Of a stretch of DNA of 64,000 nt, positions 24,407 to 36,900 are shown piece by piece. Numbering within the stretch: position 1 is the first letter of the stretch; each line of letters begins with the position of its first letter. Source of the DNA: Zelopaecilomyces penicillatus (taxonomy: Eukaryota > Ascomycota > Sordariomycetes > Hypocreales > Pseudodiploosporaceae); contig VCCP01000003.1 of assembly GCA_005765155.1 (NCBI GenBank), positions 1,922,001 through 1,986,000 on the forward strand, written 5' to 3'. A model generated the notes under the pieces. That model was not told the origin of the DNA. It ran no database searches and saw only the letters and a program-made list of their open reading frames with translations. Both the position numbers and the translations under genes were made by a program.

Positions 24407-25067
24407 GATGTCTGATCTGAATTCTAATTAAACAAACGAAGATAAATAGCATTACTATCATTTTGAGGCTACTCTTGCATTGTCTACTTGCCCACCAGCT
24501 CAGAGTACTATGATCGTTATATGGTGAGACCATTTTCGCAACTCAATTGACTAATCAAAATCTAAGAGACCACCACCATTGCTTTTGCGAGAGCAATCAA
24601 GAGCCTTGAAAGTACCTATTTTTTAGCATCTGGCTCCTGTACTGTATCCCACCATTGGATTCCATAAGAGTGCAGGAGTACTTTGTGGAATCAAGCGTAC
24701 GAGTATATTGCGGCTCTATGGGGTTGAAGACAGCAATATCTTGTAAATTCATAGATACTGACTGATGTCCCAAGTTCACCAGCCTCCACACAACACAAAA
24801 CAACGAATGGGACGAGAATAGGGCGACAAAGAACAAATCGAGGCACAACCATAGTGCGAAAGTGAAGTAACAAGACAAGGAAAGCAACCAGGAGAAATTT
24901 TTTCATTCTGTCACAGCCGTGTATAAATAACCTAACCCCAAATGCCGACTATAGAAGAGAATATCTGATGTAGCTCGTTTGCCACACCCTGAAACTGGTT
25001 AATGAAAAGAGCAGCACCAGCGATCTTTAATGATTGTATCTCAGCTGAGATGAAACCCATTAAGCGC
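24407..25067. other. Intergenic region between convergent genes
   Basis: About 0.66 kb with the 3' ends of the Dabb and MFS genes. AT-rich sequence suitable for polyadenylation is present. I see no gene. Confidence 0.55.
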
Positions 25068-27088
25068 TTAAGCGGATTGATGAATGCTGCCCGTGTCGTT
25101 CATCTCGGTTCCAGAATCGCTACCTCGTCGTGAGGATTCAGGTTCCTTCGATCTGTGTGTCATTCCCTCCAAAGGCGCGGGCCGTCTCTCCAGCGCGAAC
25201 AGTGATACGACGACCATCACAGCGCATACAAAGGCCATGACCTTGATTTCTTCAGCAAATGCCCCAGAATATACTGTTCGAACCAAATCTTTCTGGTCGA
25301 TTGGGAGCCGCAGTCCAGACAACGGTGAGCGATGAAGTGTATCTAACTGTGCCTGAGTAAGATGGCCCTTCAGGTATCGGTTCACATGCACATTGAAGAG
25401 TACTGTGCAGATTGAAAGTCCGATACATCCTCCCAGCACTCTTGCTTGTGCAACAGCTCCTTGAGCAGATGCTCTCTCATTTTGTTCTGCGGCAATGATG
25501 TTGGTCAGAATTGTTGCTGCCGAAAATGAGAGCCCAACTCCTAATCCAAAAATCGCCTGGTACACATACTGGGCGGGCGCACTCGCGTCGGTTCCAGATA
25601 TCATCGTCATGAGGCCAACCCCCAAGAGCTGAAGCCCAGACGCCCCAACAAGTGTGTATGATGTATTGTTTTGTCTACTAGAGATTGCTCCGCCCAGAAA
25701 GGACCCGACTGCACACCCGCCAAGCAGTGGAAGGATGTGTAGTCCCGCTACCAGCACGCTCTGTCCGTTGACAATCTGAAAACGCTCTGGTATGACAATA
25801 CACAAGGTTATGTAAGGAAATCCTGTTAGAAAGGTGATCCTGTTATGTGTCAGTCACAGATACAACGCCAAGGTGTCGTTAGAAAGGAACCTACAGGAGA
25901 CCAGAGAAGTATACCCGGCGGAGCAATAATCGCACTGGGAAGATTGGCTCGACATGTCGCCACCTCTTGGTGTCCAATACAACCTCCCACCATATGAACA
26001 ATCCCCAGCTCAGACCCGACACCGCAAGGGCCGAGATGATCTCTGGGCTATCCCAGGCGAATGTTTGCGACCCCGCTTGTTGAATGGCAAATACAAGCAG
26101 CCCACAACTACAAAGCAGCGTCGCACTGCCTACAAAATCGATTCTAGTAAAGGCGTCGAATGAAAGAATGTGTGCAACGTCCTCTTGCGGCCAGAAGTTG
26201 GTGATGATCAAGATGGCTATCAAACCAAACGGAATGCTATAATGATTAGAATCGGCAACGAAGGTGATTCTGGCTGCGTAACTCACTTCATATTAAAAAG
26301 CCATCTCCAATCAGAAAGGTGAGAGACAAGGCCACCAACGATTGGACCAAGCACGAAAGCTACAGCAAGCGTGGCACCGACCATAGCTCCAATCAAACTA
26401 GGACGATGGACTGGCCCAATTTCAACAAGGCCTATTTGCGTCAAACTATACAAGCCGGAGGCGCCCACGCCCTGGAAAGCTCTACAAATAATCCTAGGCC
26501 CATGAGCAATTTTGTGTTATGAAATGAGCTTGGGGGTTGCTTACAGCGCCACCATGTCTTTTGAGGATGCACATCCCAAAGAGAACCCGGTGAATAAAAC
26601 CCATGAGAGCACCAGCATATTCCTGCGGCCATATATGTCGCTCAACTTTGAGATGCAAACTGCGAAGCCTACAAGAGCCTGTTAGACGATTGCCAAAAAC
26701 ATCCAGGTCAGTTCAACAGCACAAACCCATGTAAGTCAGCAGATATGCCAAAACAACCCATGACGCATTGACAAAATCGCCGAGGTCGTTTGATATCGTT
26801 ACTAGCGATGTGGATACAATCGAGGTATCAAGGGTGGAAAAGAGTAACCCGATGAGAAGGCTGTTCAGACGTAAGAATTTCGCCGCTACTTGAAGGGTCA
26901 AGTACAAACACATACGATATAATCAGCGCCACTTGTCTCATGCCTTGGATAGGATTTTGCAAAGGATCCATATTCTGTTTCGAACTGGCATTTTCTCTGC
27001 TCAGCGTTGCTGGTGTTTGCTGAGCGGCTGCCATCTGACCGAGAGACGGATTTGGATAAGACAGGGCCATAGGATACTCCTCAGCCAT
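25068..27088 (-). CDS. MFS exporter, DHA2-type (about 14 membrane segments)
   Basis: Proton-driven plasma-membrane efflux protein of the class often found in fungal metabolite clusters. Six exons on the minus strand (27088-26916, 26860-26727, 26668-26545, 26493-26287, 26236-25895, 25839-25068) join in frame to 583 residues; all introns are 50-58 nt. Signature motifs are visible: LDTSIVSTSL in helix 1, SKLSDIYGRR (motif A), RAFQGVGASG (motif B) and a motif C-like LAVAFVLGPIVGG. The second half contains IVNGQSVLVAGLHILPL and GLGVGLSFSAATIL. The tail (from about residue 545) is hydrophilic and Ser/Glu-rich. The length and an extra pair of helices in the centre point to the 14-helix family. It is divergent from the polyketide synthase, so export of the cluster product is the likely role. 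The substrate cannot be read from sequence. Confidence 0.92.
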
Positions 27089-30000
27089 GACTGAGTTGAA
27101 TTTTCGATTTGGGGGTGTCTGTTTTTATTCGACGTTTGACGACTCGTACGCAAAATGAGACTGAGGAAACAGATCCAAAAATAAAAGGAGAAAAAACCCA
27201 AGGCCAAGGTTGTGCTATTGTTGCCAAAAGCCTGGTCGATGTTGAAGCTAAGTCGTCTAATGAAGTCAGTCTGGCAGCATTTCCTCATAGACATGAGCGC
27301 ATCATGTATTGAGGGGCTCCTTCTCTGCGAACGACGCAGGCACTTCTGACGGCTGTGACTTCACGTGTACGGCAGCAGCGAGTTGATCGTCTGCAGTTTC
27401 CACGTGATGGATAGGGCCAGAATGGTCAAGAAGCTTGCGTAGAGGATGACGACTTTGTCATCTGGCCGTTTTATGGGAACTTTTGTTCATATATCAGGGC
27501 TGGTTAATGAAGATTGGTTAACGCCGTCCACGGGGTCTCGGGTGATGAAGATCTATCTCCTTCAACCGAGCTCAGACATCCACTGTGTTGAGCCAAGCCT
27601 GCAAGTCGACACGCAGATGAGTGCAACCATCTGCTGTTACCTTTTCCAAGATGCGCCTCAAATAAGTAATGTCTGAAACATTCTCCAACAACCTCCAACA
27701 ACCGTCCCACTGTGGCAAAAGCGCCTGGCCACAGAGCTGCGTGTCTCCAGGGTCTCGCCATAGTGAAGCCGTCAAATCAGAGCCGCCCAATGGATAGAGA
27801 TATGCATACCTCATAGTGGTGCGACTGTCATAGTTGCAGGCGATGGCAGAAGAAGAAACTGCTTGTCCAACGTCGACCTGCGTTGCTTCAGCAATGGCCG
27901 TGGCAGAAATCCACCTGTTTGTCGGTAGCCGGCCTGTCCGACATGATCCTCTTCAAAATGAAAATGATTGGTTCAATGCGGCGCAATGCCTCATACTACA
28001 ATATTTGCAGACATTGTGAGGATGAAGCGTTGAGCCATCGGATTTAAATCTCAGACATGAGATGATCATCAATTTTACAACTTTGAACCATTACTATGCC
28101 TCATTAACTATCACAGTACACTTGGCAAGTGTAGCGGCATCAGTTGAAGTTATCCTAAAAGGTCAGAACGAGATGATCATCAAGAGGGTTGACACCCTAG
28201 CTACTTCTCATGTAGCATGTAGTACCAAGCTCAGCCACGAACAACACTGCAACCAAATTCCTGCTGGATCTGTGTAACGCAATACTCGGTTCTACAATGC
28301 GAAGCGAGCTCAGACATTTCTCGCAGAGTTTCCCAGATGCCTCGTGGCTCATTCTGATACGGTCGACATTCATCGGTAAAATCTGCATCGTCTCAGTCTG
28401 GAATGGTCGGCCGAATCTGGACAACTTCCCCTTGTTTCCGGCTGTGGACCCCCAGCACCAGCCAAGCTAGTCAATATTAACTTTTGACTCTGTTTGCTTA
28501 ATTCTAGCATAGGCAGAAGCGCTTTCCTCTCAGAAAAGCATTTTCATCCCTTCTTTGCCCGCTGACCGGATGTTGGGGCCTTTAGTCTTGTACACCACGT
28601 GTGCTGGGTTGAAGTGTGACAATGGCTACACCATGCTGCAAGTGTATCTGCGCTTGTGCTACCACAGACGGAATTGCCGCTATTGCATTAAAATACCAGG
28701 CCGAGGATGCCCTTGTTTGGAGCCGTGGCGCTACGATGCTGATTGGTGTGTCCCTGGAGTAGACTTTTGGCTTGCATCAGCAGTAGATCGTGTAGAAAGC
28801 CGTGAGTGATACGGCTGCAATGGGCATACCACTCGGGCAACTATGCAGTTCGGTTATATATCAGCGATCTCGGAATATTCGGCTAGAGACGAACCGTCGA
28901 AAGCTCATCGTTATATTCTCGTCACAATCTAAGATCGGGATAAATTGAGGGTGTCTCCTGATACTTCGCGAAACCCGTCTGCGGCTTTCCATCTCGGAAT
29001 TTCCCTATTATTCTCTATTTCTACGTCCTCTTCTTTCTTCCCTTTTCGGCGCGTGCTGTGACCTTGCGTTACTGTTGTTGGCTGTTGGGTTGCATCCAAC
29101 TTTTCGCCACCAACAATTCATTGTCCAGAGCACCGACACATCCGGAAATCCTTGCGTGCTACGCTTTTTGAACTCAGCTTTTTGGAGCCTCTGAAACCAA
29201 TATTTTATGTCATTTCATCACTTGACCTCAGTGAACAAATAGAATCTATTTCTCGAGTGTCATTGTCCTCCTGAACAGGGCACACAACCATGTATCAGTC
29301 GCTAATTCGTTCCACGCCTGTACCCGGGCGCTTTCAGCCCCCAAAGACGGGGCATCAGTGCATCAGTCAATGGCAGATATGTGCAGGATCAAGTCAAAGA
29401 GACGACCCTCAATGATTATATCGGCATTCCCTTTGATGTGTGTTCTAGCTATCAACAAAAGCTTACTCTTTTGATCTTGTGCGTATGAGGTCTCAGCCCA
29501 GCAAGGTGAATCCAGCCACATTTGCTACTTATCTGACTACAGCTCTGTTGACAACTTTGTTGCCATCTTGCTTTCTTCTCTTGTTACCAAACCCATGAGA
29601 AGAAACAAAGAACGCAACAGGCTTGGGGGGGCTTGGGGGTGTGGCCTAGGCCTCGCGAAGCTATTGAGACACTATACTGAGGTCACGCCGGGGCTCAATG
29701 AAGAGAATGCTCCGACATACGGGAAAGTCAAGCATCTCGTTCCGGTGAAAGTTAAATTTGCATAGACCCAGCGCTTCATCTTGAACAGTTCCTGCGCTTT
29801 TCCTTTACTGTACAAATTCATTGGTCGATCCAGCGCGCTTGCTCTCATGTGCTTCTCAACAGGCATTTGCGCGACACCTTTCTTTTGGGTAATATGAGCG
29901 AGGTTTTGTCTTTGCATTCTCGGCTTTACAACTCAGGCTAGACTCGTTTTTAGAGATCATGTATGAATTTAAAACTTCACCTCTTTCGGGAATCTAGCCT

Positions 30001-30949
30001 TGTGTATGGATGGTGCCTCCATGCTCGATGTCTCATATGCACATCGAGTAGGTACATATGAATCAGCTCTCATGGCATTTGGTGTCCCGGAGCCTTGTAA
30101 CATAGTATCAAGGCGTTTATTTCAGCTTCATCATGGCTGCCTGTTATCCGAAATCCTGATTTGAGAAGTGCGGCTCCTGGTGGTGGCTCATCCAACCCGC
30201 ATGACAGACTCCACAACCCCTTTTGCAAAGTTCATATCTTAAGGGCATCTTATTCGTTGGAATCTTCTCCGTATTGGGTGACATTGAAAGAGACACATGG
30301 GGATATTATTTTAGTAATCTGCTTTTCTTGTTGATGCTGTTCGGAGAACCTAAATGGTGGCCATATCAACGCAAGGATAATTCACGCAAACACCCATCAA
30401 GGCAATCCTGTTCAAGAACAAACAGACTGGTACCAGAATAATAATCACTCCATCAATGTTTAAGAAAAGCCGCTTTCTTTTATTGAAAAGGCAGCCTTGT
30501 CGACCAAAATAAGATTCGAGCTTTGAACTTTGACGATTGATGCACTTGTTTGTCAGGCACACGGTGTGCCTCTTCACCATTCTTACCTTCTCGTTCATTG
30601 ACTGAACTCCTTTTGGGGACTTTTACATCCATCTGCCAAATAGATGAAAGGAGTAAATTGGGACCTCCGGCCTTGTTCACTTGTCTTCCAAGTAATGTCC
30701 TGTCACCATTTCAATTACTAATTTTGTAGCTGTTTTGTTTCTACATTCTCTGCAGCTTTTTGTCAATATATCGTTTCTGGAATCACCACTTATATGCCTT
30801 CTTTTATTTATTTTAACAACTGAAATCACCGAATTCCCTCCTAGGATACGAAGAACTTCAATATTATTGCCGTTTCAGTGCAAAATATATTATACGAAAA
30901 GTGTGAACATACCTCTGTATCCCTTCGTTTGTGGTCAAATACCCATACA
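27089..30949. other. Long divergent region between MFS and PKS genes
   Basis: At 3.86 kb, this is the largest gap in the window. I cannot support an intact gene. Two open stretches look protein-like but lack starts or partners: minus strand about 27572-27952 and plus strand 29306-29437. A 14-base element with a perfect palindromic core occurs twice (28059-28072 and 28170-28183). The final 250 bases before the PKS start are AT-rich, with TATA-like sequences near 30789 and 30885. Promoters of both divergent genes must lie here. Confidence 0.5.
28059..28183 (+). promoter_or_regulatory. Repeated palindromic element GAGATGATCATCAA (two copies)
   Basis: The same 14 bases occur at 28059-28072 and 28170-28183, in the same orientation and 111 bases apart. 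The core GATGATCATC is a perfect 10-base palindrome, as expected for a site bound by a dimeric factor. It lies between the divergent exporter and PKS genes. A regulatory role is inference only. Confidence 0.3.
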
Positions 30950-33900
30950 ATGGAAGACATCGCCGTTATAGGACTCGGACTCCGTTTCCCAGGGAATGCT
31001 ACCTCCCCGTCAGAACTATGGAAAGTGTTGGATCGCGCAGAATCCCAGTGGTCGGAATTCCCAAGAGATCGCCTCAACATAGATGGTTATTATCATCCCG
31101 ATGAAAAGAGACAGGGAAGCGTGGGTACTCTGCATACAACCGTTTAGTTATTCTTTCTAACTCATCCGAAGATATTATTCAAGGGCGCACACTTCCTAAA
31201 GGATGATTTGGCCGCTTTTGATGCCCCTGTAAATATTCCTACTGTGGAGCTGCAGTTATTCTTGGCTGACTTGGTGTTTTATAGTTCTTCGCTGTTACCA
31301 CAGAAGAAGCCGCTGCTATTGACCCTCAACAACGAATTCTTCTTGAAGTTTGCTATGAGGCTCTAGAGAATGGTATGTCGTTTTTCGGTAGACTGCATGC
31401 TTGTTCGCCATAGTTCAAGCTGACTGTGTACTCCAGCGGGTGTGAGAAAAGAAGACGTTGATGGAAGCGACACAGCTGTCTATGTGGGCTCATTTGTCAA
31501 AGGTATCATCATCTGCCATGGCCAACTATTTAACAAAGCTCATCTAACTTTGTGTACATTCCAGATTACGAGCAAATATGTCTTCGAGATCCAGACTGGT
31601 CACCACAATATGCTGCCACAGGCAACGGAATCGCAATTATGGCCAATAGAATCTCATACTTCTTTAATATGCATGGGCCGAGTATGACAATTGACACTGG
31701 ATGTAGTGGGAGCCTGATATCGGTTCATTTGGCGGCACAAAGCCTACGCACTGGCGAAACTTCAATGGTATGACCTCCACATTCTAACGTCTAAGATTCG
31801 TTTGAAGCTTATCAGAGCGAACTGTAGGCGATTGCAGCGGGAGCGGGGATGATACTCACGCCTAGTACGATGATGCCGATGACAGCGCTGAACTTTTTGA
31901 GTCCTGATGGCAAGTGCTTTACATTTGATGCACGTGCCAACGGGTATGGAAGAGGCGAAGGCATTGGTGCGGTCATCATGAAGCGTTTGTCAGATGCCAT
32001 CCGAGACAATGACACGATTCATGCGGTCATCCGAGGCACAAGCACAAACCAAGACGGTAGAACTACTGGTACGTACGTGTGTCGTTTATTCTGAATGCTT
32101 CTAATTCAGTCCAGGTATCACCTTGCCGAGTAGAGAAGCCCAAGTCGCCAACATTCGCTCCGTGTACCAATCAGCTAGTCTTGAATTTGCTCAAACAGCT
32201 TACGTTGAGTGCCATGGAACTGGAACTCAAGCAGGAGATTGTCGAGAACTCCAGGCCATCTCCGAGACACTTGCTTCTGGTCGTTCCACCGATAATCCCA
32301 TCATAGTTGGCTCGATCAAAACCAATGTCGGCCATCTGGAGGGTGCTGCCGGCATAGCAGGTCTGATCAAGGGTATTCTAATCTTGGAACATGGTAAAAT
32401 TCCACCGAACATCAATTTTAATGTCGGAAACCCAAACATCAACTTTGAAGAATGGAAAGTAAAGGTCAGTAGATAAGACACCCTTTACAAATTCAACCCA
32501 CGAACTAACAGATGAAATTAGATTCCGAGAACTATGCTTGACTGGCCTCTTGCAGGGATTCGTAGAGTAAGCGTCAATTGCTTCGGTTTTGGCGGATCAA
32601 ATGCACATGTAATCATGGACGAAGCCCCAGCCTATCTGCTTTCTAGGGGCTTGGAGGGCAATCATGATTCTCTGGAGGCAGCTTCGACCAACTTGAGCTC
32701 CTATACTCTGTCTGAGAAGGAGAACTCCAAAGTCCTCAAGCCCAAAGCCTTGCTTACCGAGCCTCGACTTTTCTGTTACTCCGCACATGACAAGGCTGGA
32801 GTATGCCGAGTTATGGACTTGCATCTCAAAATGCTTGGCAAGGAGCGAGATACATACTCCGATAAATTCCTGCGTGACTATTCATATACTCTCAACTGTC
32901 GCCGGTCCAGTCTTGAATGGAAATCCTATGTTGTCGCTCAGTCTGGCGCCGAACTTGAGTCTAAACTCCGCGACGCTGCACAGAACAACCCCTCTCGCTC
33001 AACAAGAGACAGACAACCTAGGCTGTGCTTCATTTTTTGCGGTCAAGGTTCCCAATGGGCTCAAATGGGCAAAGATCTAATGCGATTCAAGGCATTCAGG
33101 GAAAGCCTTCATGAAGCCTCCTCTTACATTCAACTCTCTCTCGGTTGTTCGTTTAACCTTGTGGAAGAGATCTTCAAGAATACCGCAGATACACGTATAT
33201 CTAGCCCGGAAATATCCCAACCAGCAACAACGGCGCTTCAAGTTGCGCTTGTAGACCTCATGGGAGACTTCAACGTCTTGCCTAGCCATGTTGTTGGGCA
33301 TTCATCTGGAGAGATAGCTGCGGCATATGCCTCGGGAGCTCTGTCACAGCAGTCAGCTTGGAAAATCGCCTACTATAGAGGTCTTGCTGCCGCTAGCGTC
33401 TCAACCAGATCTCCAAAAGTGAAAGGTGCCATGATTGTGGTTGCCATGTCGCTAGATGAAGTCAATAGCTACCTTCGCTCCATCACGAAGTCGGTGCAAG
33501 TGGCTTGTATCAACAGCCCTCACTCCATCACTCTCTCGGGAAAGAAGGAAGCTGTTGCGTTTATAGCAGATGATCTGCATCAAAAGAAGATTCTTTGCAA
33601 GGTCCTCGATGTCAGTGTTGCGTATCATTCCCCCCAGATGAAGCTCGTGGAATACGACTACTTGGATGCTCTGAGCAACGTAGTTGCACACGATAGTCAT
33701 GAAAACGTCAAAATATTTTCTTCATTGACTGGTCGTGAGGTTAATGGCTCCATCCTTGATGGGAATTATTGGGTTAGAAACATGATTTCCCCTGTAAAAT
33801 ATGTCGACGCGATCGAAGCTTTGATGAACCAGCCTGCTGAAGAGTTTCCGGACATGATGGTTGAACTCGGTCCCGGTGCTTCTTTAAGGTCGCCAACCTT

Positions 33901-36900
33901 GGAGATAATTTCCGCTATCGCAAGTGTTTCTCAAATTCCCTATCATCATGCATTGAGCAGAAACTCCAATGGTGTTGCATCTTTGCTGAATCTCGTCGGT
34001 GATCTCTGGTCTAATGGCTGCAATATCAACATGAAGAATGTTGTATCCCAAGGGGACAACAAAGGTCCCCTCAAGTGCCTCTCAAACTTACCTTTATACC
34101 CATGGAACCATTCCAAGTCGTATTGGTTTGAGTCCCATTTGAGTGTGGCAAGTCGATTCAGAGAGTACCCAAGACAAGACCTGATCGGAGCTCGCACTGC
34201 CGATTCTACCCCTTTTGAGCCAAGATGGCGTGGTTTTCTTCGTATTTCAGAAAATCCGTGGATCCAGGATCATCAGGTACAGAAAACCATTATCTATCCA
34301 GTTTCAGGTATGGTCTGTATGGTTCTTGAAGCAGCAAAACAGATGTCGAGGGATTCAGACAACCTTTCAGGTTATGAGATAAGCGAAATGCGCATCAACA
34401 AGGCCATGATCATTCCCAATACAGCTCATGGTTTGGAAGTTGCTTTGAACATCAAGTTCAGTCATGACAGCTCATCAGAGGCAGTTACCAAATATGGCGC
34501 ACAAGAGTTTGCTATTTATTCCAAGCTGCTGGATCGACCTTGGGAGCGACATGCCACAGGATTGCTACATTTCAGGTACAAGACTGTCGGATGTAAGGCC
34601 AAGATCCAAAATTACAACGCTCGCTACAAAGATCTCAGCAATTCCTGCACCGAGACAGTTGTTCCTCGACAACTATACGAACATCTTGACGCGGTAGGCA
34701 TGAACTACGGCTCGCTTTTTCAGAACATCACTGAGGTTCGCCGAAACCATAACTCATGCGTGAGCAGAGTGCGCATCCCTGACACCAAGTCAAAGATGCC
34801 AGCCAAATTTGAGTACCCTCATCTTATACATCCTGCAACTTTAGATGCTATGTTTCATACTCTCTTCGCTATAAAACCGCTGCCTATGGTACCGACTTTC
34901 ATCAAAAGCATCTTTGTATCGGCAGATCTTGCCACATATGCAGACCGTGCCGAGTTTTCTGGCTACGCAACGACAGAACTAGTTGGCATTCAGGATGCAG
35001 AAGCGACTGTTGTAATGACACAGGCACACTCTGAGTCCGCGTACGTTGCGGTTGAGGGTCTGCAACTCACAGGACTATCCACCCAGCCTCTGCAAAAAGA
35101 GAGCTTCCTTCCGAACCATCATAACCTCTGCACAACGATTGTATGGAAAGAAGATAGCATGTCTGCCAAACCTAGCCTTTATGAAGATAAGATTGCGCTA
35201 CTAGCCCATAAGCACTCTGGTTTGACGGTACTACAGGTTGGGTATGACTCTGACTTGACATTGGCAACATTAAATGCGGTTTGCTCAGATCCTAGCGAGA
35301 TTCCAAGACTCCTGAGATATACGATTCTTGATGTATCTGCCGATCATGATGCTCATCACTTCTTGTCTTTTTCCGAGCACAATCCCAGCCTGGAGCCTTT
35401 GATAGAGAGGATCTCGGATAACTCCGAAATATGCACAAACTACCACTTGATCATCGTATGTGGAGACTCCCACTTGGACGAGGACAAATTGAGAAAGCAC
35501 CTCAAACTCGATGGACTCTTCCTGAAGCAGTCAATGGAATTTTCAGGGGACCCAGAGGTGGCAGATGGAGCTCATATCCTCAATAAATCAGACTATAACC
35601 TTCGTGTTATGGATGACCAGTGGGGATCTGGAAATTGTTCACCAAGTGACGGAATTTCCAACAACTACAGGCTGTTTTTGCAGGGCAGCTTACCCAAAGC
35701 AGCGATAGCCATGAACGCATTTACTGAGTGCAAGGCTCCAAATCAAAGTCGAGCGGCTTTACCTACCATCATTATACTAACTCCTCCTGTTTTTGGTCCT
35801 GAAGTGTCATCGCTAATCGATAATTTGAAACTGTTCTCCAGTCAGAGCCGACTGGCCTTCAAGCTGTCTTTGAGGTCTGCAACAGAGATTTTAAATGAAG
35901 TAGACGAGGCCGCCGATACAATTATTGTGTCACTGCTAGATTTTCATGGTATCGAGCCGCGAGGCAAATCGGTCTTTGAGTGGCGCGAAGAAGACTTTCA
36001 ACTATTTCACACTCTACAGAAAGCGTCAAAGAAGCTTCTCTGGATAACTCGTGGAGCTCAAATGACTCCACTCAACCCTCAAGCAGCACCAATCGTTGGT
36101 CTAGCTAGAACGCTCATGTCAGAGGATCCTCTGAGAACTTTTGCTACCCTCGACTTGTCCTATGAGTCAAAACTAGGTGACGACTCCGTGGTTCGAAATA
36201 TATTCCATGTGCTACAGTCTGCTTTTGTGGCCTGTTCAGGCCCCGAGCCCCGAGATATGGAGTTCGCCGAGAATGCCGGTAAACTATACATCCCGCGTCT
36301 TGTCGCAATACAGTCCCTCAACAGTATTATTGAAGGCGAGAATACGCCGATGATGTTTGAGGAAGAGGCATTCACCGATTATGGGCTCAGCCATGGACTC
36401 AAACTCTGCGTCTCAAAACCTGGGATTGAGAACATCGACGCAATGTACTTTGTTGAGTTTGAACTCCCTGAGCTCGCACCAGATGAGGTTGAAATTACGT
36501 TCGACAAGGCATCTCTATCTTTCCTGGATTTTGAAGCTGCTATGGGGCGAAGTCATAGTTCAAGGATTGGAATGGACGTTAGTGGGTTTGTGCGACGAGT
36601 TGGCAGCAACGTCTTTGACTTCCAGCCAGGTGATGATGTTGTTGCTTTGGTTGGCAACGGCGCACTCCAGAATGTACTGCACGTCAACGCCAGATTTGTC
36701 AAAAGAATTCATATAGACGTGGTCCCAAGTTTCTTAATCAGCGCTTACTACGCCGTCGTTTATGCTGGCAGAGCTGGGCCGGGGAGGAGGGTTTTGGTCC
36801 ACGCTGGAGCCAGTGCCTTTGGCATTTACGCTATCGAAATGGCCATGATTGTAGGAGCTGAGGTTTTTGCAACTATTTTGGGTCCAGACGCATCTCAACA

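Noticed and set aside
28555..28809. Cys-rich 84-codon frame in the exporter-PKS gap
   Set aside because: The cysteines match no known secreted or zinc-binding pattern, there is no signal peptide, and no second exon could be found.
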